A DNA stretch of 64,000 nucleotides from Warburgia ugandensis (Eukaryota; Streptophyta; Magnoliopsida; Canellales; Canellaceae): positions 44,767,880-44,831,879 of the forward strand of contig CP141132.1 in assembly GCA_035236585.1 (NCBI GenBank), given 5' to 3'. A program made the translations under genes and the position numbers. Shown piece after piece: positions 1 to 12,556 of this stretch; positions within the stretch are counted from its first letter, which is position 1; every line of letters starts with the position of its first letter. Under the pieces are notes generated by a model, which had not been told where the DNA came from, searched no databases, and was given only the letters and a program-made list of their open reading frames with translations.

Positions 1-667
1 CTATATATGTGAAGCTTAGTGCACCGGGGCTACCTTCTTGGGTTAAAATTGAACATAATAAATTGATTTACTTCTATTATAGTCATGTAATGATATAGTT
101 AGCCTTAGTACTACCTAGTTATTTAATTATTTAAATATTCCATATTATTGAAAGCCTTGTAATTAAAAGAATTGATGGCATTGCCTTTATTCTAAGGTGA
201 CCGTCATGTGCTCATTGCCTACAAACATTCTAGGTGAACCATCAAGGAGGAACAAGGCTTGAGAGGAGGTACCATAGAGGTTTAGTGATCATAGTGACAT
301 TTTGATGTACATAGACAAGAAATGTTTGCTTAGTTAGGAGTTAAATTTTGCAGTTGCTTCTGCTTAGTAGCTCATTTTGTAAGTCAAAGGTTGATACTAA
401 TACCTTGTAAATATTCTGAATCACTTATAGAACACTATGCTTGCATAGTAATTTAAGTTGTGACTAAAGACTCCTGTGGAAAATCAAAAGTTGATCTAGT
501 GCATTTTCCTCTTATTTTATTCTATGTATGAAGAGTTTACTATGACATTCTAGTTGGTAGATGGGTGTTTCTAAGTATCTATATAGTTGTTACTCTTCTA
601 AAATTATTTTAGTAAAGAAGGGAAATTTCTAAATATCTATCTTTAATAAAATCGAGATGTGATAGGT
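1..667 (+). mobile_element. Probable 5' LTR end of a Ty3/gypsy element, cut by the window edge
   Basis: No coding frame is present. The stretch lies directly upstream of a primer-site-like sequence and a gag fragment on the same strand, so it is most simply the downstream part of a 5' LTR. Its sequence does not align by eye with the other LTRs in the window, so it would be a separate subfamily. The start lies outside the window. The call rests on position alone and could be wrong; it may be another old repeat. Confidence 0.35.
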
Positions 668-809
668 TTTGGTATTATATCCTAGTACATGTCACTCACA
701 ACTAATTTACTCTGAAAATGAATAATATCAACCCGTAGGGAATTAAGTTTTGAGGTTTGAACATAGGATAGTTGTATAGGAAAATGCATTGCATTCCTTT
801 TAATTGCAA
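668..809 (+). other. Degenerate primer-binding site and gag leader
   Basis: Around 670-688 the text reads TTGGTATTATATCCTAGT, close to the initiator-Met-type primer site (TTGGTATCAGAGCCCAGG) seen at 30818 and, on the other strand, at 40811-40832. About 120 bases separate it from the gag start, a normal leader length for Tekay/Del elements. Degenerate, so moderate confidence. Confidence 0.4.
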
Positions 810-1310
810 ATGCCTCTTAAGAGATGTGGGCAAGATCCACCCCCTCCGCCTAATGACAGATCAACTACGACTAGGACACAGGGTGGGGCTAGTGGCTAAC
901 CTAATATGGTAGATCAGGTGGTTGAGCCCGTATTGTAGAAGATGAGGTAGCAACTTGAAGATGCAGGAGAGATTAAGGCAGAGGATGGTGGTCCCAGAAG
1001 GGATAGCATGGTTGAGTGGTTTAGGAGGATTGTGCCTAAATTCTCTAGCAAGGATAAGCCAGAGAGTACTGATATGTGGTTGCATGATGTGGAAAGAATT
1101 TTTGTTGCTGTGGCCATCCATTAGGATAGATAGGTGGTAGTTGCTACTTTTGTTCTAACTAATGAGGCTGCCCACTGGTGGGCAACCACTGAGATGAGCT
1201 ACTTTAAGGGTGAAGATGTTATTGCATGGCAGGACTTCAGGATAGTGTTTACTGACTATTTCTTCCCACGACATGTTCAGGAGCATGCATGGAGATTAGG
1301 TGCAAGTATG
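810..1310 (+). pseudogene. gag fragment, Tekay/Del-like Ty3/gypsy element (fossil)
   Basis: The start codon at 810 opens a proline-rich N-terminus (MPLKRCGQDPPPPP), like many Tekay gag proteins. Downstream the frame at 1134 carries AAHWWATTEMSYFKG and a W-x-x-F-x-x-x-F-x-x-x-F-F-P block (WQDFRIVFTDYFFPR), hallmarks of the gypsy gag capsid core that packs the element RNA. Homology stops near 1310, where a purine-rich run starts and LTR sequence of another family follows on the opposite strand. The element is therefore cut off, and its pol is not in this window. Broken. Confidence 0.75.
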
Positions 1311-3059
1311 GAGATGGAAAAAGGAAGAAGAAAAGAAAAGAAAAAAAGAGAGGAAAAGAGAAGAAAAATTGAAGGAAAAAGATGAGAAATTGGCTAGGGT
1401 TGAGGACCTTTACCTTTGATCCAAAGGGTTGGACATTAATGCTTGAAGGGAGCTTGGGTGAAGATGATCTTCCTCCCTCTATTTTTCCTTGTTTGGGTTC
1501 TTGAACTCTATGGAAAGGTAGAGGATGAGTTTTCCTTATTCTTAACTTCTTATTTATAGTGTTTTAGGAGAAGGAACCCTAGAAATAGATGGCTTCGGTT
1601 TAAAGAGAAAGGATGGAGGGTTAAGATGATTTGGATGATGAAAAGGGGAGGAGAGAGAGTGGAAGGCATGGAATAAATGTAGGGGGTCGTTTGTGATGAG
1701 TTGGGATAGGAAAGAAGGGGATTAGTTCGGTAGGAAAGAAGGCTTTGTTAGGATAGAATGGTGATGGCTTCGGAGGGAAGGAAGGAGGAAGATTAGGAGT
1801 CAATCTAGGGGTTAGGTTAGATTTGGTTTGAAAATAGAAAGTGTATAAGATGAGAGTTGTGATTTGCATGGGGATGTATGTGGAGTTTCTAATTTTGAAT
1901 TGAATGTGATCCATTGGATGTTATGGAAAAAGGTGAAGATCTTAGGTCTTTGATTTGACTTTCAACAAGGGCTATGGCTAGGATTTTACCTTTTCAATGC
2001 TTCATTCCTGCCCCTTAGATCATCATCATCCTATCTTGAATGGGGAAGATTTGGTTGGAGTAATCTTATCCAAAAGGATCTTCTTTACTCTCCACCATTG
2101 GTTGAACTACCTTAGAGTGGATAGCTTAAGTTTCTTAGAAATTTCCTTATCTGCTCTAGGTTTCCCATGTTTTCTTCTAGCCAATAGTATTTCACATAGG
2201 AGGGATGTTTGCTTCCATATTTTAAGGTCTCTCCTTTCCTTGAATTTAGGTAGGTATCTCTAAGAAAATTCTTCCACCAATAGACTCCCACTTTAGTCTT
2301 CATTGCAATCTAGCTTCTTATTAGTCCATCCTTTGCTTGAATATGTCTTCATTGACTACTTAGGATATTCATCTACAAGGGTAGATCTTAACCTTTAAGT
2401 GCCTAAAGTGTAAGGTAACTTTCAACTATAGATTTCCCATAAATAGTCTCTCTTTAGTTTTTCCTTATTTTTCTCAACCAATCACTTTATCTCTTCATGC
2501 TTTCCACTTGTAATTGATTAGGAATCCTTACCTTTCCATGTAGATTTCATGCTTCCCTTTAGTGGTCCATTTCTTTGGTTGAGTAGGAGAGAAAAAGTAA
2601 AGAATCAGTCTCCCATGGTCCCACGCCTTTCACTTGTTTTTTTTTTTTCAAAAGCTCCCATTGTATATGATCTCAATGTATGTAATTTGGGCTTCCATAA
2701 AAAGCTTCCCAAGGTGGTGGTTGACTTGAATGCTTGCTTGGGAAGTTATGTCGCCTTACTTTTGATATGAACACCATATTTTGAATGAATAAGGCTCAAT
2801 ATTCCATTTAAGGTTTTTCACTACTTTGACTATGATTTTGACATACAATGGTCATTAGAGACTCTCTAACTTCATGAATGGAATTTATGGGTCCAAAATG
2901 TAGCTTGGTTAATGAAGTTACTCTTTCAAGGGTAAAATGCTTGATTTTGTCATTTTATTCATTTGTACACTAGACCTACAAAATTGTAGACTTAACCCCA
3001 ATTAGTAATGATTAAGTGATTTATGTGGCTAAAACATGCTAAATATAGAAGTCTGTGTC
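1311..3059 (-). mobile_element. LTR fragment related to family X (Athila-like), minus strand
   Basis: The right part aligns by eye with the left LTR of X ending at 8516. For example, the 'ctatggctaggattttacc' area near 1974 matches about 7420, and 'aattagtaatgattaag' near 3000 matches about 8452. The copy is much more diverged from X than the two X LTRs are from each other, so it is an older or different subfamily. The left end begins in a purine-rich low-complexity run directly after the gag fragment. No primer site or coding sequence is attached. Frames in it (1621-1914, 1997-2263, 2549-2770) are not genes. Confidence 0.55.
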
Positions 3060-3284
3060 TAATATTTCTATATATATATATCAGATCTTAAGATCTTGTT
3101 CTCAAGAAACACTTGATTCAATCATTGTGTCAATTATTATGAAATTCTTATCTGAGCAATCACTCTCATTCATATACACTGTATGCCTTCTTTTCATGAT
3201 GGTCACTCTCTACTCATTTTCATTTTTCTCAACTATTATAGTAAAAAGGCACTTATGTTAAAGGAAATTGTATACACTTTGATA
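3060..3284. other. Short unassigned stretch left of element X
   Basis: AT-rich, with a (TA)n run near 3071. It sits between the LTR fragment and the X left LTR. If X inserted into element E (see 61476-61832), this could be the continuation of E's internal region, and the pyrimidine-rich style is compatible, but I cannot align it convincingly. The small frame 3055-3261 has no recognisable similarity. Confidence 0.3.
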
Positions 3285-4474
3285 TGTTTTAAAAAGTAAC
3301 CGTAAGTACATGGCTCTATTGGAATATAGATTGTGCAAGTACAAGCAAGTCCATAAGGACTTTATTAATAAATTGATTTGGTTAAAGTCTATTTTAATCA
3401 CTTTAACTTAGACAAAAATTTAATTAATTCTTAAAATTACTAAAGATAAAGTACGCTTGGTAAAAATTATGAAACCACTTAGAAACAAAACCTAGGGTCT
3501 AGAATCTATTATAATATAATCAAATGAGCCTATGACCAAGAAATAGGAATTTTTATAATATATTTAATTTTTAAAAACATTATTTAGAGATTTTCTTATT
3601 TTAAAGAATTAATATAGATTAGCATATTTACTCAATGCATACTCTGTCTTTTAAGGGCACAGACTATCAAATTTTTTCTTATATCAGGTATTACTAATAC
3701 AACATAATTAATATATCTACATAGGAAGTACAAGATAACACTTATGTAGAAATCATTAACCATATGAATTAGTGTTAATTATCCTAAAATAATATTAGGC
3801 ATAATTTTTGTTCCAAGTTTTACTTAATTGAAAATTCATTCAATCATATTATAACTTTATACTAACACCATGAAATAAAATTTACCTGCTCATGCTGGAA
3901 AATGAAATCACCAAAAATTTAGAACCTATAATTGTCCTATTAAACTAGTTAAAGATTAAACAAAAGTAATAATTCTAACTACTAGATAAAATTTTAATTA
4001 AACTACAAAATAAATGAAACAAATTATCTACAAACTTCTCACTAATTGAAATTTACCTTACAATGGTTCCAAAGCAAAGAAAATAATAGATGAAAAAACA
4101 AATCTTCTGATAAGGGGAGAATTCATCAAATTGTCGTCATGTCACTTAACAAAAATCAGTTCAATCTTTTCTTCTCTCACTACCACTAATCTTTTTTCCT
4201 CCAATCAAGACCTTAATCTTATTATGTCACTCAATACGAGCATAGAATGTTTCCCAACTGCCAAAACCAAAAGGATACTTTTACGCCAAAATTCTGAAGT
4301 ATATGCATGTAAATCCAATGGAAAATGAGTGTAAATTAGAAGTGGAAAAGGGCTAAGAAAAGGGTGTGTTTTTTAATCTTATATTAGGGACATAATTCTA
4401 TTAGATTGTAAGGGATATGATTAGGATATGGGGGCAAGAGAATAAAATGGAGATGAGTTGTGGAAAAAGATATG

Positions 4475-6600
4475 TGTAGTTCTAATATTACTCGCAAGCG
4501 CATGAATCAAAGCAATAATCGTAAGCAAATGAGGTTGATCACATGAGAAATCTGAGAACAATTGGATCTCATTTAAATTACCTATTCTAGCCAAAGAAAG
4601 ATAATATTTGATTTATTCTAAGATTTGAAAGAGCATGGAATTAGAAACTAAACTAAGGAAACTTTCTAAATTTTTTTTTTTCTAAACTTAAAATTTTTCT
4701 AAAAATAAAACTTTCTGAAACTAAAACTAGAAACTTTATAAAAGCTATAATAACATGCAACTAAACTTAGTAATGAATAATGGGACCTAAACATGAACTA
4801 AACTAATTAACAAAGCATGTAAACATGATAAGTGAAAGTGCATGTCGAACCTAGAAGTGTGCACATGGAATGTTAAGAAAACTTTGCGCATCAATGAAAC
4901 ATGAAAGATGCACATGGAAGCTAAAGACTACAGTGACCTGGTGTCCCACAACAATGATATTGTCTGCTTTAGATCCCTCACTTCTTTTGGGCTTCACCCT
5001 CATAGTTTTGTTTATTCCATAGGAAAAGGTCTCATTTGTGTGTATTAGAGTACACAACAAAACAATATTGTCCTCTTTGGGTCCTTCACCCCTCTTAAGC
5101 TTCATCCCTCAAGGTTTTGTTTCATTAGGTTCCTCAACCCTCTTCAGCTTCACCCGTCAAAAGGCCTCATCACTTGGAGATTCCACTTGAACCCTTATAA
5201 CTAGCCCATCTTCCCCTTCCCTGGGTAATGTGGGACTAACTCTCAAGGTCACTCTTGCACATCCATCCTATAGCTTGCGATCCCTTTTACCTGGTGACAC
5301 ACCAGGAGTGGCATGCCAAAGCCCCAACTTCCCTCTTAGGGAACACACATCCCTATGTGACCTTCTCTGGGTCAACAAGCATCCACGTACGGCTAACACC
5401 ACCATCACGATAAGGAAAAGTGTGATCAACCTAAAAACAAAACATGCAAAGAAAGAAGCAAAGAAACATGGAACTTTAAAGGAAAACTTGCCTTGAAATT
5501 GTTTTGAAGCCAAGAGCAAGAAGGCTTGAAGGAGACTATGATGGAGGGGCATGGAGGACCAGCCATGATGTGTTGAATGCTTAGACAAGGGATGAAGATT
5601 GCGTAAAGGCCGCCCTAAGGAGGAATGTGGGGAACTCCTTAGATTCATGTGTGGAATGCATTAAATCTTTTGGATGTTTTACACCTTCTACAATAGACCT
5701 AAGGGAAAATAAAATGTTGGATAAAGATAAGAGGTAAGGTAGTAGGGTGAGGTAGGGAACATAGGAAGTGAAATTAGAAAGGACTAGGAAACCTAAGAAG
5801 AGAATAACAGGGAGGTGTGAAACCCTAAAAAGCATCTTAAGGGGTCGGTGCTACTTTTTAAGGAAGTAGGCATGGAACTCCCCTCTTACAAAGTGTTTCA
5901 GGTGAAAAACACTAATTGGAGGTTGAGAGGTAGAGGAAAAGAATGGAAAGAGAATGATGGGCTAAAAGGGAGAGATGGAAAGAAGAAAATGAAAGAAAGA
6001 AAGTTAATATTCAAGGAATCTTCTCCTATTGGTCCACCTTGCATACCACCTACTCTTGTTGACAAAAGTTTTCTTATAATAATCTTCTTGGAAATCACAG
6101 TTTTATCATGTGGATAATTACTTGAAAACTCCACTAATCATGAAGTTCCATGTGGCTTGGCTTAGATGGCTTCAAGGCTCACTTTGATGGTTTCAATGGC
6201 TTTGATTCTTCTAACTCTTAGATGATAACTCATGAAGCTGACGTGGCTTCCATGGCTCATTTCTAAACACATTTGATTTTTCCAATTTCTTTCTTGAGCT
6301 CATTTACTTTGCCTTGGAATGATCTTGACCTTCGAAACTGATGTAAAATGGGTCCTTGCTCTCTAGGTTGATCTAGATCATTTGTTCCCAACTAAAGAGA
6401 TCTCAACAGTTGGATTACTCTTTCATTGCCTACAAGAGATCAAAAATCTTAATTAATACCTAAAAAATTTAAGACAATTTGCATACTCTAGATTAGGTTC
6501 TAAACTTGAAAAATATTAAAATTTTGGATCATTAGAATAGAAATGCATGTATTATGAATTTTAAAAAAATCTTAGAATAATGCACTATAATTTATAACAC
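4475..6600 (-). mobile_element. LTR-like insertion (possible solo LTR) inside the left LTR of X
   Basis: X LTR similarity stops near 4474 and resumes near 6605, while the other X LTR runs straight through at about 49280, so this is an insertion. The ends read TGTAGTTC and TATAACA, i.e. TG...CA-like. Near the left end is 'actcgcaagcgcatgaatc', a style I associate with LTR ends of Athila/Tat elements. No coding domain is visible; frames at 5230-5496, 5268-5648 and 5581-5835 lack recognisable similarity. Flanks ATATG and CATGT could be a decayed target duplication but do not match exactly. Confidence 0.5.
4945..5180. repeat. Tandem duplication (~110-bp period) within the inserted LTR
   Basis: The motif acaat(g)atattgtc-c-ctttg, then cttcaccc and ggttttgttt, appears at 4951 and again at about 5062. 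A further partial repeat of the tail (cctcaaccctcttcagcttcaccc) starts near 5131. The same core motif occurs in the LTRs of element F at 35103 and 41796. Confidence 0.6.
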
Positions 6601-8516
6601 ATGTGTTACTAGTTGGGTACTTTTTATACAAAATTGAATATGTATCAATATAGATAGGAAATAGGCATGTAAAAGATAGTGTACTTGGGTGTAAGATTAG
6701 ATGATGGAAATAAATAGCTAGATATGGAATTTTTGGATAAAATTTAGAAAATTTTTAGGAATGTAAATTTCAAGGAGATATGATGTGTATGAAGATTTAT
6801 AAAAATAAATAAAAGGTAGAAAAGGGTAAACTAGTTGTGAAAGTGAGAGTAAGGAAAATAGGATGGAAAATAATTAGTGAATGAATTTTGGGGCTGAGAT
6901 TTGGTGGTGGAATAAGGTATGGAATTGAGATATTAAAGAATGAAAATAAATGTGAGTATTATAGAAAAATGACATAAAAATGATGTAAAACTATTGTGTA
7001 ATAGAAGAATGAAAGAAAGAAAACTCAAGGAAACTCTACTTTTCTCCACGCAGTACGTGTACTAACCTTAGAAAAGTTATTTATCTTCTTGTCTAGAGAT
7101 CCCATGCTTCTTGTTCTTCCTCTAATCTTGACCTTCTTCCCTTGGAAGCTTGGAAACTCTCTCAAATTTCTCCTCTCCTACATGATGTAGTAAGTTAGAG
7201 ATTTTGTTGTTTTCATGTAGAGAAGGAGGGGAGGTGGAAGTTTACTACTGGAAACTCCCTTCCATTCTCATCCTCATATTTTCTTTCCTCTATCCCTTAT
7301 CTTTTACTATAGCTTGCCTTGGAAAAATTATGAAACACTTGCAAAATATGTTGAGATTCACTCTTAATTCGACAGTTGGATCAAGTGCTATGATTGGATT
7401 GTATGGTGAGATGAGATGGTATGGCAGCTAGGATTTTTATGTTGTCTATTCTTCATTGTCTTCCATTGTATCATGCTTCAATCCTGGGATGGTGGATTGA
7501 GATTTCCTTGAAGTCTCCTATCCATTGTTTTATGGCTTATTCCTCCTCATCCATTAGATCGGTATGCCTTAAGATGGATGGCTAGGATTTCATAAAGATT
7601 TTCTTATCCAAACTAATTCTCCTGCTTTATTTGCTCATCAGCTATCTCCAGTCAATGAGATTCATGTAAAAACATGTTTTGCACCCAAGGACAACACATT
7701 TTCTCCTACTTGAATTTTAGTGGCAACCCATTAAAATTTTCACCACCAATCAAGATTCAGTCTTCTCTCTCATGCATGGATTCTTTCCATTAGCTAATCC
7801 TAACTCAAATGGGTTCTCATTGGTCACATTATTATGTTCTTAGATGTGGAGCAGTCTTAGTCACTCTTTCTTGAAATTCCTGAATGAAAACTGACAATAG
7901 ATTTTCCATTTTTTGTCTCTATCCTCTCCTCCATATTTTTATCAACCAATCTTACTACTCCCTTTATGTATTTCATGTGGAATAAAGTGAAATGCACCAC
8001 CTTCACATGGAAATTTTCGGTGCACATGTATGTGATTCCCATTATGAAGTGCATAGGGAGAATGTTAGAGTTTCCAATCTCCTAGGGACCCTAGCATGAG
8101 TGTGCTTCACATGCATGCCTCCTTTAATGTGTGTGGCTCTTAAGCTTCACTTAAAAGGTCTGCAAACATGGTGGAATGTATGTATGCATGCATTGAAGTT
8201 CTACCACCTTATCTTTTGATCGTGACAACCTATTTTGTGTGGATATGTTTTAGTGATCCTTCTAAGGTTTCTGATTGTACCGAATACTTTCACCTGTTCT
8301 ATATTATGAACTTTTAGACTTCAGCAAATTTGGTAGGTGGTCCATGTTCATGCTCGGACTCTAGATTATCCATCTTTTAGGATTTGAAATGACAACGATA
8401 TCCTTTTTCTTTACAATTGTATCCTAGTCTTGCAAAATGTGAAAACAACACTAATTAGTGATCTTTATGAGAAAAGAAGGGTTGAAACCTATTAAATGTA
8501 GAGATATTCAGTGTCA

Positions 8517-10559
8517 TAATCCTAGACCTATCAAATACCCCTAGACTTACATTTTTCTAGTCCTTGAGTAAAACTACTAAAGAAATTTTAAAAACTCAAA
8601 AAATTCCTAACCACTTTCACAAGTGTTGTTGTCCGCATTTAACATATGCAGAATGCTTTAAGCCCCTAGGTTACCCTACTAAATGGATTGTAGTCTCATT
8701 AGGGTTTCCAGAAATTAAATCGTAAACATTTTTCAAAACTGATATGTAAGTTCCTTCATTTATCACAAAGAATTTTCTTATATCCAATATTTAATAAATG
8801 TCCAGCTTTAGCATGTTAATAGAAGTGAACAACAACTCAAAATCCTTCATTTATACTAAAGATCTTCCATTACTTATCAAGCCTCAAAGTGCAAATGTAT
8901 GATTATAGTCAATATATATATATAATAGTCAGTTCCTAAGTAAAATATAACTTAAATTACCATCCACAAGTACATTTTGACTTCAAATCTCATACGGTAT
9001 ACTTAAAACTTTGAAAAAAGTCTCCCAAAGATGGGTAATTCTCTTATCAATATGTGAGTAGAAGTTGTACATCAAGTCCAAATATATATATATATATATA
9101 TATCACATATTTTCATGCAGAAGAATGATAATGGTCTAACAATTTTCCTATTTGTTCATAACCATATCCAAGATGTACTACTTCTTATATCAAGTTAGGA
9201 CTTCTACTAGGACGAAACATAGGCATAGGACAGGGTTATCAAAAGAATGGGTAAACAAAGATTGTTTTGAAGAATATGCAAAAGACTTCTAAGATGTATT
9301 CACGACTTTCCTTCCATTTTTCTTTACATGATTGAACATTATTCTTCATTGGCTATATTTCCCACCTTTTTTTTTGAACTTGACTTTATGTATAGCCTTT
9401 ATTTGAACTGTTTTTCTTTTCAACTTCCTTTTATGTTCATCCATTGAATTATATTGTTCATACTTTTTGTTCAATCTTCTTTATAGATTTCTAAAACAAT
9501 TAGGTAATGGATATATTATGGGGTTATATTATTGGTAATAGTGGTTTGGTTAACAATGCTAAGGCTTATATTTCAAAGGCACAAGGGGTTAACAATCAAA
9601 AAGTAACATAGGAAAGGCTAAAGGCTCTGGATTTACCAAGGATGGTCTCTATTATTTCCTAGGTTTCATATGACTTAAAAATGACATAGACTCAAGAAAT
9701 ATAAGGTATATTTTTTTGTGATTTCATAATAGTAGAACAAGATAATGAATAATGAGACCAGTTAGGAAATCATTTTCATTGAAGAAAATTTTAAATTTAA
9801 GTATAACCCTCAAATAGGGAAGAATCTCACTTGAGTTATAAGTCTCTAGTTATCTTCTTCAGGATCTCTAAGTTATATTTACTTTTCAACACAAACTATA
9901 TATGCGACTATATGCAATAATTATTTTGAGTTTAATTATCATAAATTTTTTTAGAAAAAGAGAAAAATAATGAACTAGTTGTATGCAAATCTATTAATAA
10001 GCTAAAGTCCAAATGATAATACTGAATTTTGACAAAAAAATAAAAACTCTTATAAAGGAACTTACCACAAAACTTGAAAAATCTAATATTTTTCTTTTTT
10101 TCTTAATTTTAAATTTTGACTCAAAGTCTACTAAAAAGACTCAAAAACCAATAAAAACCTACTTTTAAACACATTAACAACTAAAATACCCCTTTCCCAT
10201 ACTTAAATTAAACATTGTCCTCAATGTTTAGAATTGAAAACCAATGGACACAGGACATAATAAATCTGAGAGATAAGGTAAGAAGAATTATACCTTCCAT
10301 TCAAGTGATGGTGCCTAAACTTATTGATATGAACAAGTGAATGAAAAATAATATATAATGAAAATTTTATTGTTTTGTTGGGCCCTACCATAGCTATATA
10401 TAGAGAATATATAGGAGCCTTATGATTGACTATCCCTCTCAGGTAAATCAATATCGAGAGGAATCGCCATTAAAAGAAATTCCAATTGTACAATAGACAT
10501 GTTATGGATTCAATCCTAATAGCTAGGATTTTTTAGGGAATTATCTCCTCCTCTTTAGG
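8517..10559 (-). mobile_element. Element X: 3' internal region (post-integrase), no coding sequence recognised
   Basis: Lies between the left LTR of X and a minus-strand integrase fragment of the same strand and group, the place where Athila/Tat elements carry a long 3' region. AT-rich and degenerate, with a (TA)n run at 9082-9103. The only frame of note (10221-10451, minus) shows no recognisable domain. I see no envelope-like gene. Confidence 0.5.
9082..9103. repeat. (TA)n microsatellite
   Basis: Eleven TA/AT units in a row, within the internal region of X. Confidence 0.9.
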
Positions 10560-10955
10560 GTTCCTAAGCTCTAGGAAAGGTTTTAATCTTTCAACATTGA
10601 CTTTTGATATGACCCTATCTTTCACAATCTCAACGTCCCCATGTGGATAAATAGTGCGTACAATGAAAGGGCCAATCCAATTAGATCTTAGCTTTCCGAG
10701 AAAGAGATGCAACCTTTAATTGTATAAAAGGACCTTTTAACCTAGCGTGAATGACTTTCTCAAGATATGTTGATAAACCTTTTCCATCAAATACTTGTAT
10801 TGCTTAGCAAAATCATAAGCATCTCTCTTGATTTACTCCAACTCTTGGATTTGGGATTTCCTATGGACACCTCTGTTTAAGTCATGGTTGAGTTGTTTTA
10901 GTGCCTAGTAAGCTTTGTGCTCTAACTCCATCGGCAGATAACAGGCCTTTCCATA
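10560..10955 (-). pseudogene. Integrase C-terminal fragment, Athila/Tat-like (element X)
   Basis: Read on the minus strand this aligns with the integrase end of element D at about 24280-24670. Both have GKACHLP-like then LEHKAYWA-like codons, then a lysine-rich helix, then a strand ending in 'attggattggccctttcattgt' (the NWIGPF motif), then '...RLKPFLE'. This part follows the catalytic core of the enzyme that inserts element DNA. Similarity ends abruptly near 10955. The rest of X's coding region is not present next to it; the X leader reappears at 47643, beyond the nested block. Broken. Confidence 0.7.
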
Positions 10956-11880
10956 ATGACACTAAGTACGTTCAATGTTGAGTTAAAATGAAAAATCCCT
11001 AATTTTCTCTATTTTTATGAATAAAAGGGTAAAATGATAATTTTATGCATAACCAAGATCTAATACATTAATATTTAGAATGTACTTGGAAATATGATTC
11101 CAATGCCACTGATTATGCTCAATTCTGAGTTCAGGAGAATAAAACACATTTTCTCCATAAAAGGGTAAAATGGTCCTTCCACACCTCTATGGGGCCCACA
11201 AATGAATCCAACGGTCTTAAAACATGTAATGAGTGGTCAAACCACTACCAGCTGATAGTGGAGAAGAGGTGGTAGTGGAGGATCCAATGTTAATTTAATA
11301 TTCAAAAGAATTGAAACATAATTATTACAAGTAATGATGAAAAATTCAAAAATATCTATAAATACACCCCCAAAAATCTTCCAAAAATGTTGATTAAAAT
11401 TACCATGAAATTATCTTGCTTCCACTGAAAAATTAGATCTATATTCATTCCCAAATTTCAAAAATTTCAAAAATCTCTCTTCTCTTTTTATATTGGAACA
11501 AGAGACCTAATTCAATTAGGCACTCCATTACAAATCAAATCTCACCAATCTCACCATCCATATGGTCCCAGACTATCTAATCTACAAAACCCCTAAAGAA
11601 ATTTCAAGATCCAATGGTGTAATCAGCTAGAAATCACAAAACAAGCAATTATTGGGTAATCTTATCATCAAGGGGATATTTCTTTAAAATTAGGCTTCAA
11701 AACCTAAGTTTTCTCCAATCAGGTAGGTGGAAACTCTTTCCATACTTATTTCATGTTAGTTTATATAATTTTTTCATTTTGGAAATTAGTTTTAGGTTAA
11801 AAATTATAAAAATCAAGGACAAGAACCATTTATTTTTGTATGATGGAGGGCTTAGATGTACATGGCAGTTTTTTTCAGAA
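10956..11880. mobile_element. Unassigned LTR-like segment with a TATA box
   Basis: No coding frame. A clean TATA-like box (ctataaataca) lies at about 11358-11368 and is followed by an A-rich leader. The segment separates the X integrase fragment from the gag of element C. TGTTGAG at 10976 could be an LTR start, but I cannot find a matching partner, a convincing CA end or a target duplication. It may be a solo LTR of a family (copia-type or other) not otherwise present here. Low confidence. Confidence 0.3.
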
Positions 11881-11989
11881 TTAGCCACAAGGAAAATTAA
11901 CAACTAGAATAGTGCCATCTAATAAAGTTGATGAATGAGTAGAAGCTCAACTAGAATGATTCAAGAAGCTAGCCCCATCATTCTCTTGA

Positions 11990-12403
11990 GAGGAGGAATC
12001 CTACTTGGCAAAGAAGTGGATTTTTGAAGTAGAGAAGGTCATGAAAGCAATGAAAATTGGAGAGGAAAGAAAAATAGTAGTGGTTGCATTTATCCTGATA
12101 GGGGAGGTGGCCTTCTAGTGGGAAATAGTTGTGCAAGTACACTTTGAAAGAAAATATGTCATTCCTTGGGAAGAATTTAAAGTTATCTTCTATGGAAAGA
12201 ATTTGGAGCAAGTAAATTCTACAGCAATACAATATGAGAACAATTTTACTTGTCTTCATAGATTTGCACCCACGATATGTACCATAGAGGACAAGGCTAT
12301 ATCGAAATTTGTTGATGAATTAAACCATGGTTTGAGAAATAGAGTTATAAAGTTTCAGCCTGATACCATGGCAAAGGCAATAGAGTTGGTTTCTCTTTTT
12401 TAG
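11990..12403 (+). pseudogene. gag fragment of element C
   Basis: The frame at 12131-12403 contains IPWEEFKVIFYGKN, then FTCLHRFAPTICTIEDKAIS, then a LNHGLRNRVI-like stretch and a MAKAIELVSLF end. This matches, step for step, the gag of element G at 52800-53086 (IPWKDFKMVFNENY, FTCLRRFTHTI, GLNPGLRNIVIGF). Upstream, 11990-12120 has the preceding capsid part in other frames (WIFEVEKVMKAMK). Broken. Confidence 0.75.
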
Positions 12404-12556
12404 AAGGTTTATTAGAGGACATTGGAAGACCAATAGAAATGGAAAGAGGATACCAGCACAATTGGCCATTTCAATAGAGGAAAAAATACCAATATAGTCC
12501 TTAAGCCCCATCATCCATAGAAGTGGCAGTTTGACGACAAGAATAAGCACTAGTAT

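Larger units (their letters stand above)
3285..8516 (-). mobile_element. Element X: left LTR (3' LTR of a minus-strand Athila-like element), interrupted
   Basis: Begins TGTTTTAAAAAGTAACC and ends near GTGTCA. It aligns along its length with 48117-49819 plus 60124-61475: 'ttactcaatgcat' occurs at about 3630 and 48460, 'gctgagatttggtggtgga' at about 6894 and 49575, and 'ttccattctcatcctcata' at about 7260 and 60236. After subtracting the inserted LTR at 4475-6600 it is about 3.1 kb, equal to the right copy. LTRs carry the promoter and polyadenylation signals of the element. Orientation is minus because the matching right LTR is followed inward by a minus-strand primer site at 48087-48105. Target-site duplication not recognisable. 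Old and broken. Confidence 0.75.

Noticed and set aside
5230-5835. Frames of 84-126 codons near a sequence resembling 'atgtgggact'
   Set aside because: Overlapping frames on both strands inside an LTR-like insertion; no motif recognisable.
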